The translations under genes were made by a program, and so were the position numbers. This document shows, piece by piece, positions 1-11,037 of a DNA stretch of 64,000 nt (position 1 is its first letter; the number at the start of each line of letters is the position of its first letter). Below the pieces are notes generated by a model. The model saw only the letters and a program-made list of their open reading frames with translations. It was not told where the DNA came from and searched no databases. Source of the stretch: Dasyornis broadbenti (lineage: Eukaryota > Chordata > Aves > Passeriformes > Dasyornithidae); the NCBI GenBank assembly GCA_013397935.1, contig VZRN01000753.1, positions 1,354,069-1,418,068 of the forward strand, written 5' to 3'.

Positions 1-180
1 GAATCATCATTTAAGCAATACGACTTTTTCCTAAAATCCTCTTTGGAAATAAATTTGTCTGAACATACAATGTGCAAAGCCACATTCACCTGCAGGACCT
101 AGTTTCTCTTAATATGACAAAAGTAATGTTTTTCATTTACAAAATACTATCTATTAAAAAATAAATGAAATGGGACTTAC

Positions 181-335
181 ATGACATTTCTATCAACTCC
201 TTTCGCAGTTCTAACAGAACAGCAACTCCAATGTTATCCTTTGTCATAACTCTGTTCAGCATAGCCTCTGAACCTTCTGAGTTTGCCATTGCCAGTTGAT
301 TGAACTCAACAGTATGCTTTTGAACCAAAGTAAAT
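181..335 (-). CDS. CNOT6: CNOT6 coding exon 8 (residues ~291-343, EEP nuclease domain)
   Basis: The exon is 155 nt. It starts after a TTTCAG acceptor (complement of 336-341) with one base that completes a split Lys codon, and ends in phase 1 before a GTAAGT donor (complement of 175-180). The translation begins FTLVQKHTVEFNQLAMANSE, continues through a segment containing MLNRVMTKDNIGVAVLLE, and ends ELIEMS. This is the conserved central part of the EEP nuclease fold of CCR4-type deadenylases. The residues SEG and LLEL match CNOT6 rather than CNOT6L, which has SDG and VLEV. Translation past the donor hits intron sequence and then a stop, so the exon end is clear. The next exon, with the remaining catalytic residues, is outside the window. 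Confidence 0.95.
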
Positions 336-1312
336 CTGAAAGAAAAACATCATATATATGTTTTTCAGCAGCCAGATGTAGTAGAAAATCTTACAGGTAA
401 TTCTCCTTTTAATTAAAGCTCGAACACATTTATGATGTGAAAATCTCAGCAAGTCACATAATTTCATAAAATCCTAAACTGAAATCAAGTGATATAGTTT
501 TCCTAGTAATTTTCATATAGTTTATAGTACCTTAGTTACAACTAAAGGATTTTATTAAGAGAGGGATATTATAGAGAAGTCAGGCTTGTTTCTAATTCTG
601 TATCTGTTCCTAGTTCAAAGATGTAGATTTAATAGAGAGGGACATGAAATAATTTTCTAAGCCATTAGATATTAAACCTGGCACCTACATTTACTTGTGG
701 ACACACAGGAATGGAATCAGGAAGGGACATTATTACCATCATACTCAAACAGTTGTACAAGTGCAATACGACACAACCAGGAAGAGCTGCAGCTCTTAAA
801 CGATTAGGGTTTTTTTACACAAGTGTGCAGTGGGTACCTTGTCTTTTGCTTTAACAAAGGCTAATGTATCAGAAAGTCAACGTCATCTGAGGTCTTAGTT
901 CTGCAGTTTGGGGGATTAAAAATTCCCTTACTCAAAAAAAAACAACAAAAGGCAAGAAAACCTGCTTCATTTTTCGTTATTTCCTTCATTTTCTACTGTT
1001 ACCATCTAATGGTTGGGACACATCAATTCCACAAGTTTGAGGTTTTTTAGTGAGCTCCCAACCAGCACTGCTCAAACAGAATGAGATCTCATTCAACTTA
1101 AAATTTCAAGGGTAAATTTCTTACTGCTAGTTCCACACAGCATGATTTCTCTTGTACAAACCACTCTTTCCAGGGGTAGGAATGCTCTGTATGAAACCCT
1201 GCCTGGCTACAAAGGCAATTAAAGCCGGACTGTTTGAGCCATAGACCAACCTGAGAAATTATGTAAAGGACAGCAAGAGACTACAGAAGGTTTTGCAAAC
1301 CACATCACTTAC
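336..1312 (-). other. CNOT6: CNOT6 intron between coding exons 7 and 8
   Basis: This is a 977-bp AT-rich intron with a GTAAGT donor at the right end and a pyrimidine-rich TTTCAG acceptor at the left. I see no coding sequence, RNA gene or recognisable repeat in it. Confidence 0.85.
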
Positions 1313-1467
1313 TTTTCTGTTTTGAAAAATATTGCACAACCATCAACATGTTTTCTTTCCTGTTCTGACATTGTCCTAGCTCTAGATTTTGGACTGAAGA
1401 ATCCATTATAGCCACGTTCTTTCAATTCGACCAGGAAAAAACTGTAGTACTGCTCCGTTTCAACCTC
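1313..1467 (-). CDS. CNOT6: CNOT6 coding exon 7 (residues 240-291, carries the metal-binding Glu)
   Basis: The exon is 155 nt, phase 0 at its start (acceptor TTTACAG) and phase 2 at its end (donor GTAAGT). It opens with the codon for the Glu of EVETEQYYSFF. By the exon count this is residue 240, which is E240, the Mg-coordinating residue of CCR4-family deadenylases known to be needed for catalysis. The exon continues through VELKERGYNGFFSPKSRART, MSEQERKHVDGCAIFFKTE. YYSFFLVELKERGYNG is the CNOT6 form, against FTLFLPALKERGYDG in CNOT6L. Skipping this exon would remove the catalytic Glu and shift the frame. Confidence 0.96.
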
Positions 1468-1975
1468 CTGTAAAGTTAAGGCAGCACAGCTTGAACATAC
1501 TATTAGCAAAATACAGAAGACAGATATTATTTAGACTCTTCAGAAGTGTAAATCACTTTCAAATTAGATTTAAGGGGAAAAAAATTCTAAGAATTAAGTA
1601 CATCAGAGAATGCAAATTCAAGAGCAATATCCCTATTTTAAGAAAATATAAATGAATTTCTGTAATCCCTGGAGTTATGATTATTTCAAGCCTCTTATTT
1701 GAAAATGTGTCAATTACAGCCCCACGTACACACACAGGCACAAAGACACCCCCACGAACATTGCTTTGATCAGGGCCTGCTGGTTCCCATTCCAACTGCG
1801 GGGGCTGAGAGCCTTCTTTTGATGTCAAGCAACAAATAACGTTCTAAACATCACTTCTTTTTTCTTTTGTTTGCAGAAGGTTTTGAAAACAGACCTTTTA
1901 CTATAAATACACTTAATGTGAAGAAACCAGCACGTGGGAATAGAAAGGGAAAAGAAATAATGGTGCATTTTTTAC
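1468..1975 (-). other. CNOT6: CNOT6 intron between coding exons 6 and 7
   Basis: This 508-bp intron begins GTAAAA after the CAG codon of ISLQ and ends TTTACAG. It includes a short CA/GT-rich patch near 1,725-1,750. I see nothing else in it. Confidence 0.85.
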
Positions 1976-2133
1976 CTGCAGACTTATGATGTCAGCATTG
2001 CAGCTCAGTATTTCCTGCATAATGGCTTTTTTTCTGTATTCCCAGTTCAAGGCCCAGGATGGACAATAGCCGTACAGCTGCCGGGTGGCATATTTGTCAC
2101 AGAGGACGTTGTAACACATGACAGAGAACAAGG
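1976..2133 (-). CDS. CNOT6: CNOT6 coding exon 6 (residues 187-239, start of EEP nuclease domain)
   Basis: The exon is 158 nt, entered in phase 1 (two bases CC complete the split Ala codon) after a TTCTGCAG acceptor, and ends in phase 0 at CAG|GTAAAA. It encodes LFSVMCYNVLCDKYATRQLY, GYCPSWALNWEYRKKAIMQE, ILSCNADIISLQ. The CYNVLCDKYAT motif is a hallmark of CCR4-type deadenylases, and its Asn falls at residue 195 by my count, matching the catalytic N195 of the family. Reading past the donor gives VKNAPL, which is intron. The exon begins the nuclease domain after the linker that follows the LRRs. Confidence 0.96.
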
Positions 2134-3548
2134 CTGCAGAACAATAATTTTACTCACACACTGATAGATTAAAAAAATACACAATCATGTTCTTGACTTT
2201 GGTCTTCTGTGAATTTATCAATTCACACTTCATTTGTTTCAACCAAAACACAGACTGTGTATCTGTGCTAAAAAAAATGTTTAGTTTTTCTAGGGAGACA
2301 AATTACATGTTTGGACTTATGGCAGCTGTCTTCTAGCATTTAATTAGGAAACAAACACCCCCTTTAGATGGTTAATGCAGTAAAGAGCGGACAAATGTAT
2401 TCTATGCTAAGTGGTGCTGTACCGTGAAAAGCCCAAAACAATGTAAGTGTATTTGAACACTTGTATTTGCCAGCTACACAAAGGTCTGCAAGTCTACAAT
2501 TAGATTCTTTTAAATCTACCTTAATTATTGTCACCAGAAACTGTAACAGATCCACAGGCAGGGTAAGGATCATTTCACACATAGAAGTGTAGGCAAATTA
2601 ACCCCACAAATACTTCCACCTAAAAAAACCATTCAGGCATAGGACAAGAAATACTTCCTCTCTGTATTAATCTAAAACAGAAGTAATTGTGAGAGTCTGG
2701 GGCAACTTGACAGGTAATCCAGCAGCATGGATTTGGGGGGTTGTTTTCATTGGGTTTTTGGGTTTGTTTGTTTTTGAAAAGCACTTAAAGAATTTGTAGT
2801 ACAACAATGAGATACTTGGAAGCTCCTCTCAAATGTAGAAAAAAGAAACAAGATCATTGTTTGAAGATACAAAAAACTGAGGAAAAGAATCTTGGGCTGA
2901 TTGGGGTCAACGTCCAGCATTTGGAAAACAAATAAATAGGTGACAGCAAAATAGAAGCTGCATTAACATCATGATCTTTGAAGCAATCACCTTAATAACA
3001 GGAGAAAGTAATGAACATAAATCCTCAAAGACAGGACACTGCAATAACTGAGAAATACACTAAGATTTCTGGTGTGCAGGTAAATAGAAAAGGCTGTATT
3101 TTAGACAATTTATGCAGGAAAAAAAAAATAGTTAAGAATTAAACATGACCTGATTCCCAACAGCAAGAAAAATGCTGAATCAAGGATGATACCCTGGTTA
3201 CTTAAAACAATTCTACATTTTTTGGAAATCATGCTCAAATGCTTGCATTTTTTTTATTCTTCAACAAATGTTAAATTAAGCCTGTTATAATTCCACTACT
3301 TAACTAACTGTGGACAACAGTTTCAATTCCTGTGAGGCGGATGTTAATTAAAAATAAATTACTTTAGAGTAAAAGATGGGTAAATCTGGAACAGGTGTTC
3401 CAATTGGGATAGAATGACTTCAGCTGGCTGGTCAGCACTGCAGAGGTGATTGGTTAACTTAAGCATTAACTTTTCTTCCAGTAAAGATCAACAGCTTTTA
3501 TTAAAAGGAAAACAGAAGAAATGAGAAATCCTTGAAATGTTACAGTAC
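2134..3548 (-). other. CNOT6: CNOT6 intron between coding exons 5 and 6
   Basis: This is a 1,415-bp AT-rich intron with a GTACTG donor. There is a T/G-rich low-complexity stretch at about 2,735-2,775. I find no coding or RNA feature. Confidence 0.8.
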
Positions 3549-3617
3549 CTGTTGGTCTTGTACGGTCTGGTTCTTGCAACATAATCCAAGATCTTGGAGG
3601 TGGTTGTTCTGTCGAAA
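3549..3617 (-). CDS. CNOT6: CNOT6 coding exon 5 (residues 164-187, linker)
   Basis: This short 69-nt exon lies between an acceptor CCCATAG and a donor GTACTG. It is entered in phase 1, so TT completes an Ile codon, and it leaves in phase 1 (G of a split Ala). The translation is STEQPPPRSWIMLQEPDRTR then PT, the Pro-rich linker between the LRR domain and the nuclease domain. QPPPRSWIMLQEPDRTRPT fits CNOT6, while CNOT6L has PPRPWITLKERDQILPS. The exon was too short to stand out as an open frame and was located by joining phases. Confidence 0.93.
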
Positions 3618-3708
3618 CTATGGGAACATTTTAAAATAGAGATACAACAAGTGATAATCACATTTATTTTACACAGCAGAAAAAAATGTTTTAAGAATGA
3701 TCACTTAC

Positions 3709-3813
3709 TTCTTTTTGCAGTACCTGCCAAATTATCAAGCAAATAGTTCAGTAGCCTTCGTGTCCCATCTGGTTCCTGATACAGGTTCAGAATATCCTGT
3801 GTAAGTGGGTTTC
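3709..3813 (-). CDS. CNOT6: CNOT6 coding exon 4 (residues 129-164, end of LRR domain)
   Basis: The exon is 105 nt, entered in phase 1 (GA completes Gly after the TTTGTAG acceptor) and ends in phase 1 at AGAA|GTAAGT. It encodes NPLTQDILNLYQEPDGTRRL then LNYLLDNLAGTAKR, the capping helix region after the last leucine-rich repeat. Only 91 bp separates it from the next exon at 3,617. The residue NYLLDNLAGTAKR resembles human CNOT6 (NYLLDNLSGTAKR) and not CNOT6L (NFMLDNLAVHPE). Confidence 0.94.
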
Positions 3814-4765
3814 CTACAAATCAATTCACAGGAATACTGAATAAAATATACAGAACTATTACAGGTTTGCACTTTTACAGTGTTTAAAGCAGGCAGCTTG
3901 GAGACAAGATCTACTATGAACTGCGTTGGGGTTTCAGATCTCAGATGTTCAATCCCACAAAACTCTGGATGTGTGGACATCCCTAGTAAATTTTAACCAC
4001 ATTCCCTACTGATTCTGCCTTGCAACTGAGCACCCCAAGGATGCTCCTTGGACTAAGAGCAGTGAAGAACTGGTGCAGTACAACAGGCAGAGCTGATGAG
4101 CACAAACACAGGAGCCACCTCTGCTCAGTGAGAAACATCCAGCAGCAGTTGATCTGAGCAGAGACTGCCATCTGCCAAACATAAGCAGATTGCAAAAGTT
4201 GTCACGGATAACACACACTGCAATTGCCCAGTTTTAAGGGGGAGGAAAACAGACTTTGGAGACTTAACAGTGTTTCGAGGTATTATACCTCTCAGTGTTT
4301 CTGATTTTGTCACTCAAAATTCCCCAAGGTCAGCAATTTTATAGCTAGAATCCATACAGTTCAGAGGGAAAAAACATTGGGGAAAAGACTTAAATTGCTG
4401 CTTGCATAAACAGCACAGAACCCCGCAGCTGTACAAAGCATGTTCCCTTTCTGGCTGGAGATGTACCATAGTTAACCACAGACTATTTCTTAGTTAAAAC
4501 AGAACTGCATTCAACCCCTCTGCAAGCAACAGAAAGCTTCTGCTCACTCTGCAAAAAGAAAAGCAAACCTCTTTCTATGGGCACTGCTCTGCCAAACCTG
4601 TTATTTTTCTAAGCCATCCGTAAATAACTATTATAAATGTGGAGTGAGCAGCTACATCTGGGATTGCTAATCAGTAACATTTTATGAACTAACAGACTAC
4701 AGCCATTACAACTCAGCAGCAGTATCACTAAACAAGCACAGATACCAAGAAAAAAGCAGCAATAC
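3814..4765 (-). other. CNOT6: CNOT6 intron between coding exons 3 and 4
   Basis: This 952-bp intron starts GTATTG and ends TTTGTAG. It has no recognisable feature. Several short open frames at 3,983-4,313 overlap on the same DNA and have no family similarity that I know. Confidence 0.8.
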
Positions 4766-4851
4766 CTTTCAGACCCAAAGTCTGTAACTGGAACAGTTTT
4801 CCCAGCTCAAAAGGTAAAACTCGTAACAGGTTGTTATTTAAATGTAGTTCC
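4766..4851 (-). CDS. CNOT6: CNOT6 coding exon 3 (residues 100-129, leucine-rich repeats)
   Basis: The exon is 86 nt and too short to be listed as an open frame of its own. After the acceptor CTACAG one base completes Arg-100. It then reads ELHLNNNLLRVLPFELGKLF, QLQTLGLK and ends with the first base of Gly-129 before GTATTG. The spacing of L and N residues (LHLNNNLLRVLP, LQTLGLKGNPL) is the leucine-rich repeat pattern through which CCR4 proteins bind the CAF1 (CNOT7/8) nuclease and so join the CCR4-NOT complex. ELHLNNN and PFELGKLF are CNOT6 forms, against ELLLNNN and PYELGRLF in CNOT6L. Confidence 0.94.
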
Positions 4852-7800
4852 CTGTAGACAGAGCAAGAATCATATGGGGCTGAAAACAGAGCAACACTTA
4901 TCTGCAGCAGTACAAGAATTGAACTAAAAAAGAATCAGTATAGTAGCAAACCACAATATTGAAAAACTCAGAGACTAAACAGCAATAGTTAGGGAAATCC
5001 TGCTGTACTCAAACACACACACCAAGACAAAACACATCATGTTGAAGTACAGAAGAATGGAACTGTTTGGAGAGTTTATCTTAAACGGTCAGACATTTTG
5101 TGAACATTAGCAATAATTAAACACTTTAGTGATGAAGCAGTAACAGCTCAGACAAACCAGAAGATGAAACAGGTCAGCTGTGATTAAGAAATAAAGAGAA
5201 ATTATATCTCTGAAACCAAATTTAAAAATCCAGGATCATGGCAGTATTATTATAACTATGACATTACCATGCAGTAGTCATTTACAACAGTAATTTCCTG
5301 TTACTTCGGGTGGTTTTCTTTTCATAATTTCAGTGGTAAGACAATATATATGCTTTGTAATTCACAAAATCAATATACAGACAGGAACAGAATTCATGTC
5401 CTTAATTCTGATATCCTAAAAAACTGGGCAGAGAAAATAGACTTGCTAGGAGCTTTTCACTTTCCTAAATGCAATTCCCACTAAGCAGTGAAGACGTTCA
5501 TCGAATCAATCAGTATAAAGTTGCTGTTTCAAAGTGTTTACAGCTTGGTGCCTAGATACTTGAGTATTCTTGGGCAACAACAGGGGAGAAAAAACAAAAA
5601 AAGAGAAAGGAAACCTGGAGGGCAAGAGTTAATTTCACTATTTTTGATTTCTACAGAACAGCATTTGAGTTTTTCAATGCCTTTCCTGTCATAAGAAGCC
5701 CAGAAATGAACCCAGGATTTGAGGTGTGGCCTCAGCAGTGCCCATCACAGGGGGACAGTCACTGCCCTGGTCCTGCTGCCACACTGCTGCTGATCCAGGC
5801 CAGGTGCCATTGGCTTTCTCGGCCACCTGGGCACACCTGGTTCATGTGCAGCTGTTGTTGACCACCCCCATCAGGCAGCTTCCCAGACACTGTTCCCCAA
5901 AACTGGGGCGCTGCTGTGTTGTGATTCACGTGCAGGACCCAGCACTTCACTTTTATTGAACCTCACGCCATCGGCCTTGGGCCCCGCATCCAGCCTGTCC
6001 AGATCCCTCTGCAGAGCCTTCCTGCCCTCCAGCAGATCAACCCTTCCACCCAGCTCTGTGTCATCTGCAAATGTTCTGGGGGTGCACTCAAGTTCTTTCA
6101 AGCATATCAAGAGAATCTGTTTTACAGCTGAGCTTTCCAAGATAACATGTTACAGTGTTTATTTTTTCCTCCTTTTTCGGCAAAGATCAGAAATCCTACT
6201 GCTCTGACACCTCTTTTTTCAACTACTTGCAGTAAAAAGGGAGATGAAAGGAGTCTTGGGTGAGCTCTACAGTACAGACCAAACCCAGAGCTCCAGATGT
6301 GGGAGCTGGGAGAGCTGTTATCAGTTCTCAGCAGTGAGAGCACAAATGATTTCTGTGGCTCAGGATATCAGCAATGCCCAGGGTTGAATTACCATTAGTT
6401 TGAACAACTTCCCAGAATCCAGGGGAAGTGTCTGCAGCAAGAGCCAGCCTGAAACACAAAACCCAGGCCCAGCTGGGACCTGCAATGTGCTATCACATGG
6501 GATGTGCTTATGGGTTTTTCTTCACTTTCACCAGAGAAGAAAACCCCCATGGACCAGCTGCAATTACTGAGGAGCACAGTGGGTTCATGCACAGCTTTTC
6601 ATATCTAGAGATCCGCGCTCAAGTGTTATGTTTTGGTCATAAATAGAAAACTTATGTGATCCTAGACCTTAGCTACACATTTCACATTTACAAGATCTAA
6701 GCCTTCTTTGCTCAGAAGAAACTTAGTACTTGCAAGAGCTGAAGCTTCATAGAATCAGCCAGAATAAATCATGAGAAGTGTTGGGAAGAAAGCATAATGA
6801 CTTGACATTACTGATGACTCTGCACTGCTATCTCCATGTCACAAGCGTTACATTTACAAAAATGTTTTAAAAGGAAAAAGACTGAAAGGCAACTAATGAA
6901 GTACAAAGATGAATTTGAGAATATTCCAGAAAATTTAGGGTTGCTAGCTCACAATATCCAAGGAGTTGGCTAAAGAAGGGAAGAAACCTGTTACTAATAA
7001 CTGCTTTTAATTGAAATAGTAATGCAAAGAACTAGAGCTTAGAACAGACTCCTTCCCAGCTGAAAGCAACTATACAACATGCTACAAAACAGAGCTGCCA
7101 ATTATGCTTCAAAAAGCAAGGTCCTTTTGCTCAGCCTCCAAGGTTGAGACTTGAACTGCTCTGGAATTTGAGCTTTTAGTACCAATTTAATCAGCTAGTT
7201 TAATCCTCTCCAACAGAGCGGACTTTTCTAAAGAGGAAGAAAATGCAATGACAGATAGTTCTGTGTGCAAACTTGCTTTGCTCCCAGTTTCATGAAAGCT
7301 GTGCTGGTAGTCCATTTCTCTAGCATTGTCTTTACTTCTAATAATATTTTACACTCTGTGTTTTCTGGATTTGAGGAAGCTGTTCATAAATATCTTCAAA
7401 TATATAGCAATGAAGGCATTTACTGGCAACTGTCTAATAATCCTAAGATAAGGCTCTTCCTGTGGGTCAAGTGCAAAAGACTGTTGCCTGCAAATATTTA
7501 GTCTTACATAAATAATTTATATATTTATGGAGCAGTGTTTCTACAAAGTAAAATGGTGCAGCCTTGAGCATAATCTAAATAGGCATCACTATTCGTATTT
7601 CACTTCCAAAAGGAGTTTTCATTCCATACTAACTTTGCACATCTTGGCATTGCAAAATTGAAGGAAAAAAAAACCTTGAAAAGCTGTCATTAGAACATTT
7701 TTTCTCCTCCCCAGTTTGCACAGGAATGCAGTTACATCACAGCAAAGGTGGGGAGGAGATGATATTAGACATGTTGCAATTGTTATACAATAAACAGAGT

Positions 7801-8253
7801 AAGAACTATTGTTAAGAATAATTACTAAATATGAATAAAGAGGAAAACAGTATAGTTAACATGATTATAAATGTTTAATCTGACCTTTTCCCTACTTTAC
7901 TATAAGCTAAAAGCAATTTTTTTTGGTGCATGACTTGCTCTTTGAGAAAACCACCACATAAAAGATTTGTAAAAGAGTCTAGAAAGAGATGCTTGAGAGG
8001 AAACCTGACTTGGAAAAATATAAAACAGGTGACTGCCATCAAACCAAGCACTTCTGAGGCTCATCCTGTGCTGTCATACGTCAGAACAGGAGATCAGAGA
8101 AAAGCCAGTATTGCTACAGTTGCACAGCCCACAGCAAGTACTCAGGGAGGCAGATAAGAAGGGAGGAAAGGGGAATTTATTTCTGCTGAAATCTCTTCTG
8201 TTGCTACGAAGAGAATAAAAGAACAATTTTAATTCCTGTTAGGATCGCCATAC
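4852..8253 (-). other. CNOT6: CNOT6 intron between coding exons 2 and 3
   Basis: The intron is 3,402 bp with donor GTATGG and acceptor TCTACAG. It hosts a CR1 LINE fragment in sense orientation (about 5,691-6,093). The rest is AT-rich unique-looking sequence with no gene seen. Confidence 0.85.
5691..6093 (-). mobile_element. CR1 LINE fragment (3' part of ORF2, decayed)
   Basis: On the minus strand the sequence keeps a degenerate CR1 reverse-transcriptase C-terminus. A run containing FADDTELGG (the xADD polymerase motif) is followed by RDLDRLD and VRFNKSEVLG, and then, after frame breaks, by DNA matching the region that encodes a cluster of Ala/Gln/Val residues before the final SxLVRPHLEY-like segment. 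CR1 is the dominant LINE of birds. This copy is truncated at both ends, has frame breaks, and cannot be active. It sits in an intron of CNOT6 in the same orientation as the gene. Confidence 0.88.
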
Positions 8254-8440
8254 CTGAGTGACACCATGTTTCCGAGCTCTGCTGGTAAACTGCGAATTTT
8301 ATTAGAGGACAAGTCCAGATATACCAGATTGTGAAGCTTGGCAATGTCTGAAGGAATACGGGATAAGGAATTGTCACTGAGATGCAAAGCTGTCAAATGG
8401 GTCAGTGTCCACAATGATGAACTTAAGCTTCTCACTTTCC
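8254..8440 (-). CDS. CNOT6: CNOT6 coding exon 2 (residues 38-100, leucine-rich repeats)
   Basis: The exon is 187 nt, entered in phase 1 (GG completes Gly-38 after TTCCACAG) and ends in phase 2 at CTCAG|GTATGG. It encodes KVRSLSSSLWTLTHLTALHL, SDNSLSRIPSDIAKLHNLVY, LDLSSNKIRSLPAELGNMVS. This is two to three leucine-rich repeats with the LxxLxLxxN spacing. HLSDNSLSRIPSDIAK and SNKIRSLP identify CNOT6. CNOT6L has HLNDNYLSRIPPDIAK and SNKLRSLP. Confidence 0.97.
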
Positions 8441-10923
8441 CTGTGGAAGAAAGGTACAAAAGAAAATAGAATATTTAAAATACATAGATTTAGCAATAAT
8501 AGCACAGTCTTCAAGTATGTATGGGGCAAGGGAGCTTGAGGGGGAATTTTGCTTGGGGTTTTAATATTGTTTCATTCAATGAAAATTCCATTTATCACTG
8601 ATTCTATAGATGAAATACTTGACATTGTGTGACAGAATGCAAGATATTGCCAAGGATGCTTAAGATTGTTTTTCCCAATCCATACTTAAGGCTTAAACAT
8701 CTGTCTTTCTCTAGTTCCATACAAGACAAAACATGTTTACTAGATGACCATGAATTTATCATTAACAGAGGTGTAAGAAACAGATTTTTTCAATTATAGT
8801 TTATGTCTGAGATGAAAGACGGTGCTTCAGTTCACCCCTTATTTCTGCACATCTTTCAAACCAAAAAATCTTTATTCTATGGCATTAATCCAGCCAAGAA
8901 CAGATAGAAACACTATATTTAGGATGACTAAGATGCTTAGTTGAGAACATGGATTTCCATCTGGCATTCAACTAAAAGCTGTATAAACTATTGCCAGATA
9001 TTTTAAAAAAGGTGTGGTCTTTTGTGTAAACTGAAGGGTAGAAACATGGATTTGTGTGAGAGAATCAAGATTTTTACACTGCCACATGCAAGGAATGTGA
9101 GACATCATCAGAAGGTCTCAAAGTATTTCTTCTCTCCAAGATTTTTTTCCCCTCCAGGGGTAAATCCTCTCTCACTTACATAGATCATCTCACTGCACCA
9201 AAAGCATCAGGAGTACCAACACCAATTTTTCCAAGGCAAAAAGTTACTTGGAACAACTTTAAAATCCCCATTGTGAAGCATCAATGTTAACAACCATCTG
9301 ATTAATATACTAATACACACACTTTGTAATTTCTTTCCTAAGATAATTTTCTTCAAAATAAAAGAATTGATATTTAGCACCCAGCAAAGGTTCACGGGAT
9401 TATGTATATCTGGGACTCAGTCCCTGGCAGCAAAATGCTTAATACTGGTATAATTTCCAGTGAGCTGTAACAAAAGGGAGTGGCATAAAAAGCCTGTAGT
9501 GAAAAAACATGACTTAAGAGAGATCAGTTAAAACATTTGTGACTCCCTGTTTGATGCGACCAAGTATTTTGCAAGGAAAGGTCAGTGTGAACATTAATGA
9601 AACAAAAACATTGCACATTTTATTTTGCAAGGCAAATGCATACAGTTCTTAAAGGATTGATTCTACTCTAATGCTTGTTAAGAAATCTTTTGAGAGGTTT
9701 TAAATACAAATCGATAGTTCTTTGCATTTTTAAAAGTGAATTAACACCTCTTCCCCACCCCCAATGCAAACAGGTGACTGTGATCACAGAAAGCCTTGCA
9801 GCTGAAAGGATTTCCAATCAACATCCCTGATCCAGGCTCTCCACTCCAGCACCTCCCTTGGCGGGAATCAGTCTATAGTGAGATTACCACGCATGAAAGG
9901 AAAGAGCCATCACTTAATGCACTTCCTATGCAGAGCAGCAGATGTCCAAGAGGATTCCAAGCCTAATGCTGATACATAATGCTGTTTCCTGAAGCAGCAT
10001 TTAACTAGGTTTCTGCATCTGTAACCTTCAGTAAAGAATGCTATTCACATGGTGAGGCATGTGGTACTGGAAGCAAGACACAGATTCAGTGAACTGGATG
10101 GAAAGATTCTTCATAATTTGTTTGTTTATTCCTTCTTCCATAAATTTCTCTAGTGAACAATCATTTACAAATACCACATGGCAACTTTCACAGTCACTTA
10201 TTTAAACAAAATTACAGCCTAAGTTTAAAACATCACAAAATAATTTAATTCTTAAAATATTGGCTTGAATTTCCTTGTAAACACACTTTTTGTAGCAAAC
10301 CCAGCATTTACTCTAGAAATCAAGAGACAATGGTGGTCCACACCAGTTGAAATACAAGCTTTTGAATTCTGAGCATTATCTTATTTTTCAGAAAGGATTC
10401 AGAAGTCCAACAATATCTCAAAGCTTGCACAAATCTTGGAGATTCAGGGGGTTGTTTCTGTTTGTTTGCTTTTAATCTCAAGAACAAAGCAAAATTCACA
10501 ACTACTTTTAAACAAAAAACTTCTGCTTCAACAGAAACTATGCCATGGACTAATACATCATTGTTACATTACTTAGACTAAGAGCACACATCTATGGATC
10601 AACACAACTTCACCCTCTTCTCTTTGATAAATTAGATACTCAATTCAAGCTCTCACTCACTCCCCATCTTCTTAACACAAAAGAGATCACACCTTTACAA
10701 CTTTCCTACACATGGGGATTCCCCACTTGCCCCACCCTACCCCTCCTACAGCTCCCTGTGTTATCCCAACCCAAGCTCTTCCCTCCACACAGCCTGCACC
10801 TGGCAGCTGCTATCCCGGGGTTCTGCTGGCTCACTTCAAGGTAGGTAACTCCACTCCAGACTTGTCCAAGCCCACACTACTTGCAGCAAGTTCATAACTC
10901 AGGACCATGCCTCAGTTTCTTAC
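8441..10923 (-). other. CNOT6: CNOT6 intron between coding exons 1 and 2
   Basis: This 2,483-bp intron begins GTAAGA and ends CTTCCACAG. The sequence is AT-rich, with a C-rich patch near 10,715-10,810. No RNA gene or repeat family is recognised. Confidence 0.8.
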
Positions 10924-11037
10924 CACTTATTTCCAACTCTGCCCAGTGTGATTTCTTTCCATTGGCTGCTTCCTCTGAGGACATAATTGTGTACATCCTC
11001 CGTGGATCAGGTGGATCGTACTTTTCCTTGGGCATTC
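10924..11037 (-). CDS. CNOT6: CNOT6 first coding exon (residues 1-38, start codon at 11035-11033)
   Basis: After a TTTTCAATAG acceptor the exon reads GA and then ATG at 11,035, giving MPKEKYDPPDPRRMYTIMSS, EEAANGKKSHWAELEIS and the first base of Gly-38 before GTAAGA. This start matches the MPKEKY start of mammalian CNOT6. The same frame continues upstream into the putative leader exon but meets in-frame TGA codons there with no ATG after them, so MPKEKY is the first possible AUG start in this frame. The upstream bases (GGAATGC after splicing) give only a moderate initiation context. The 112 coding bases were located by homology and phase. Confidence 0.95.
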
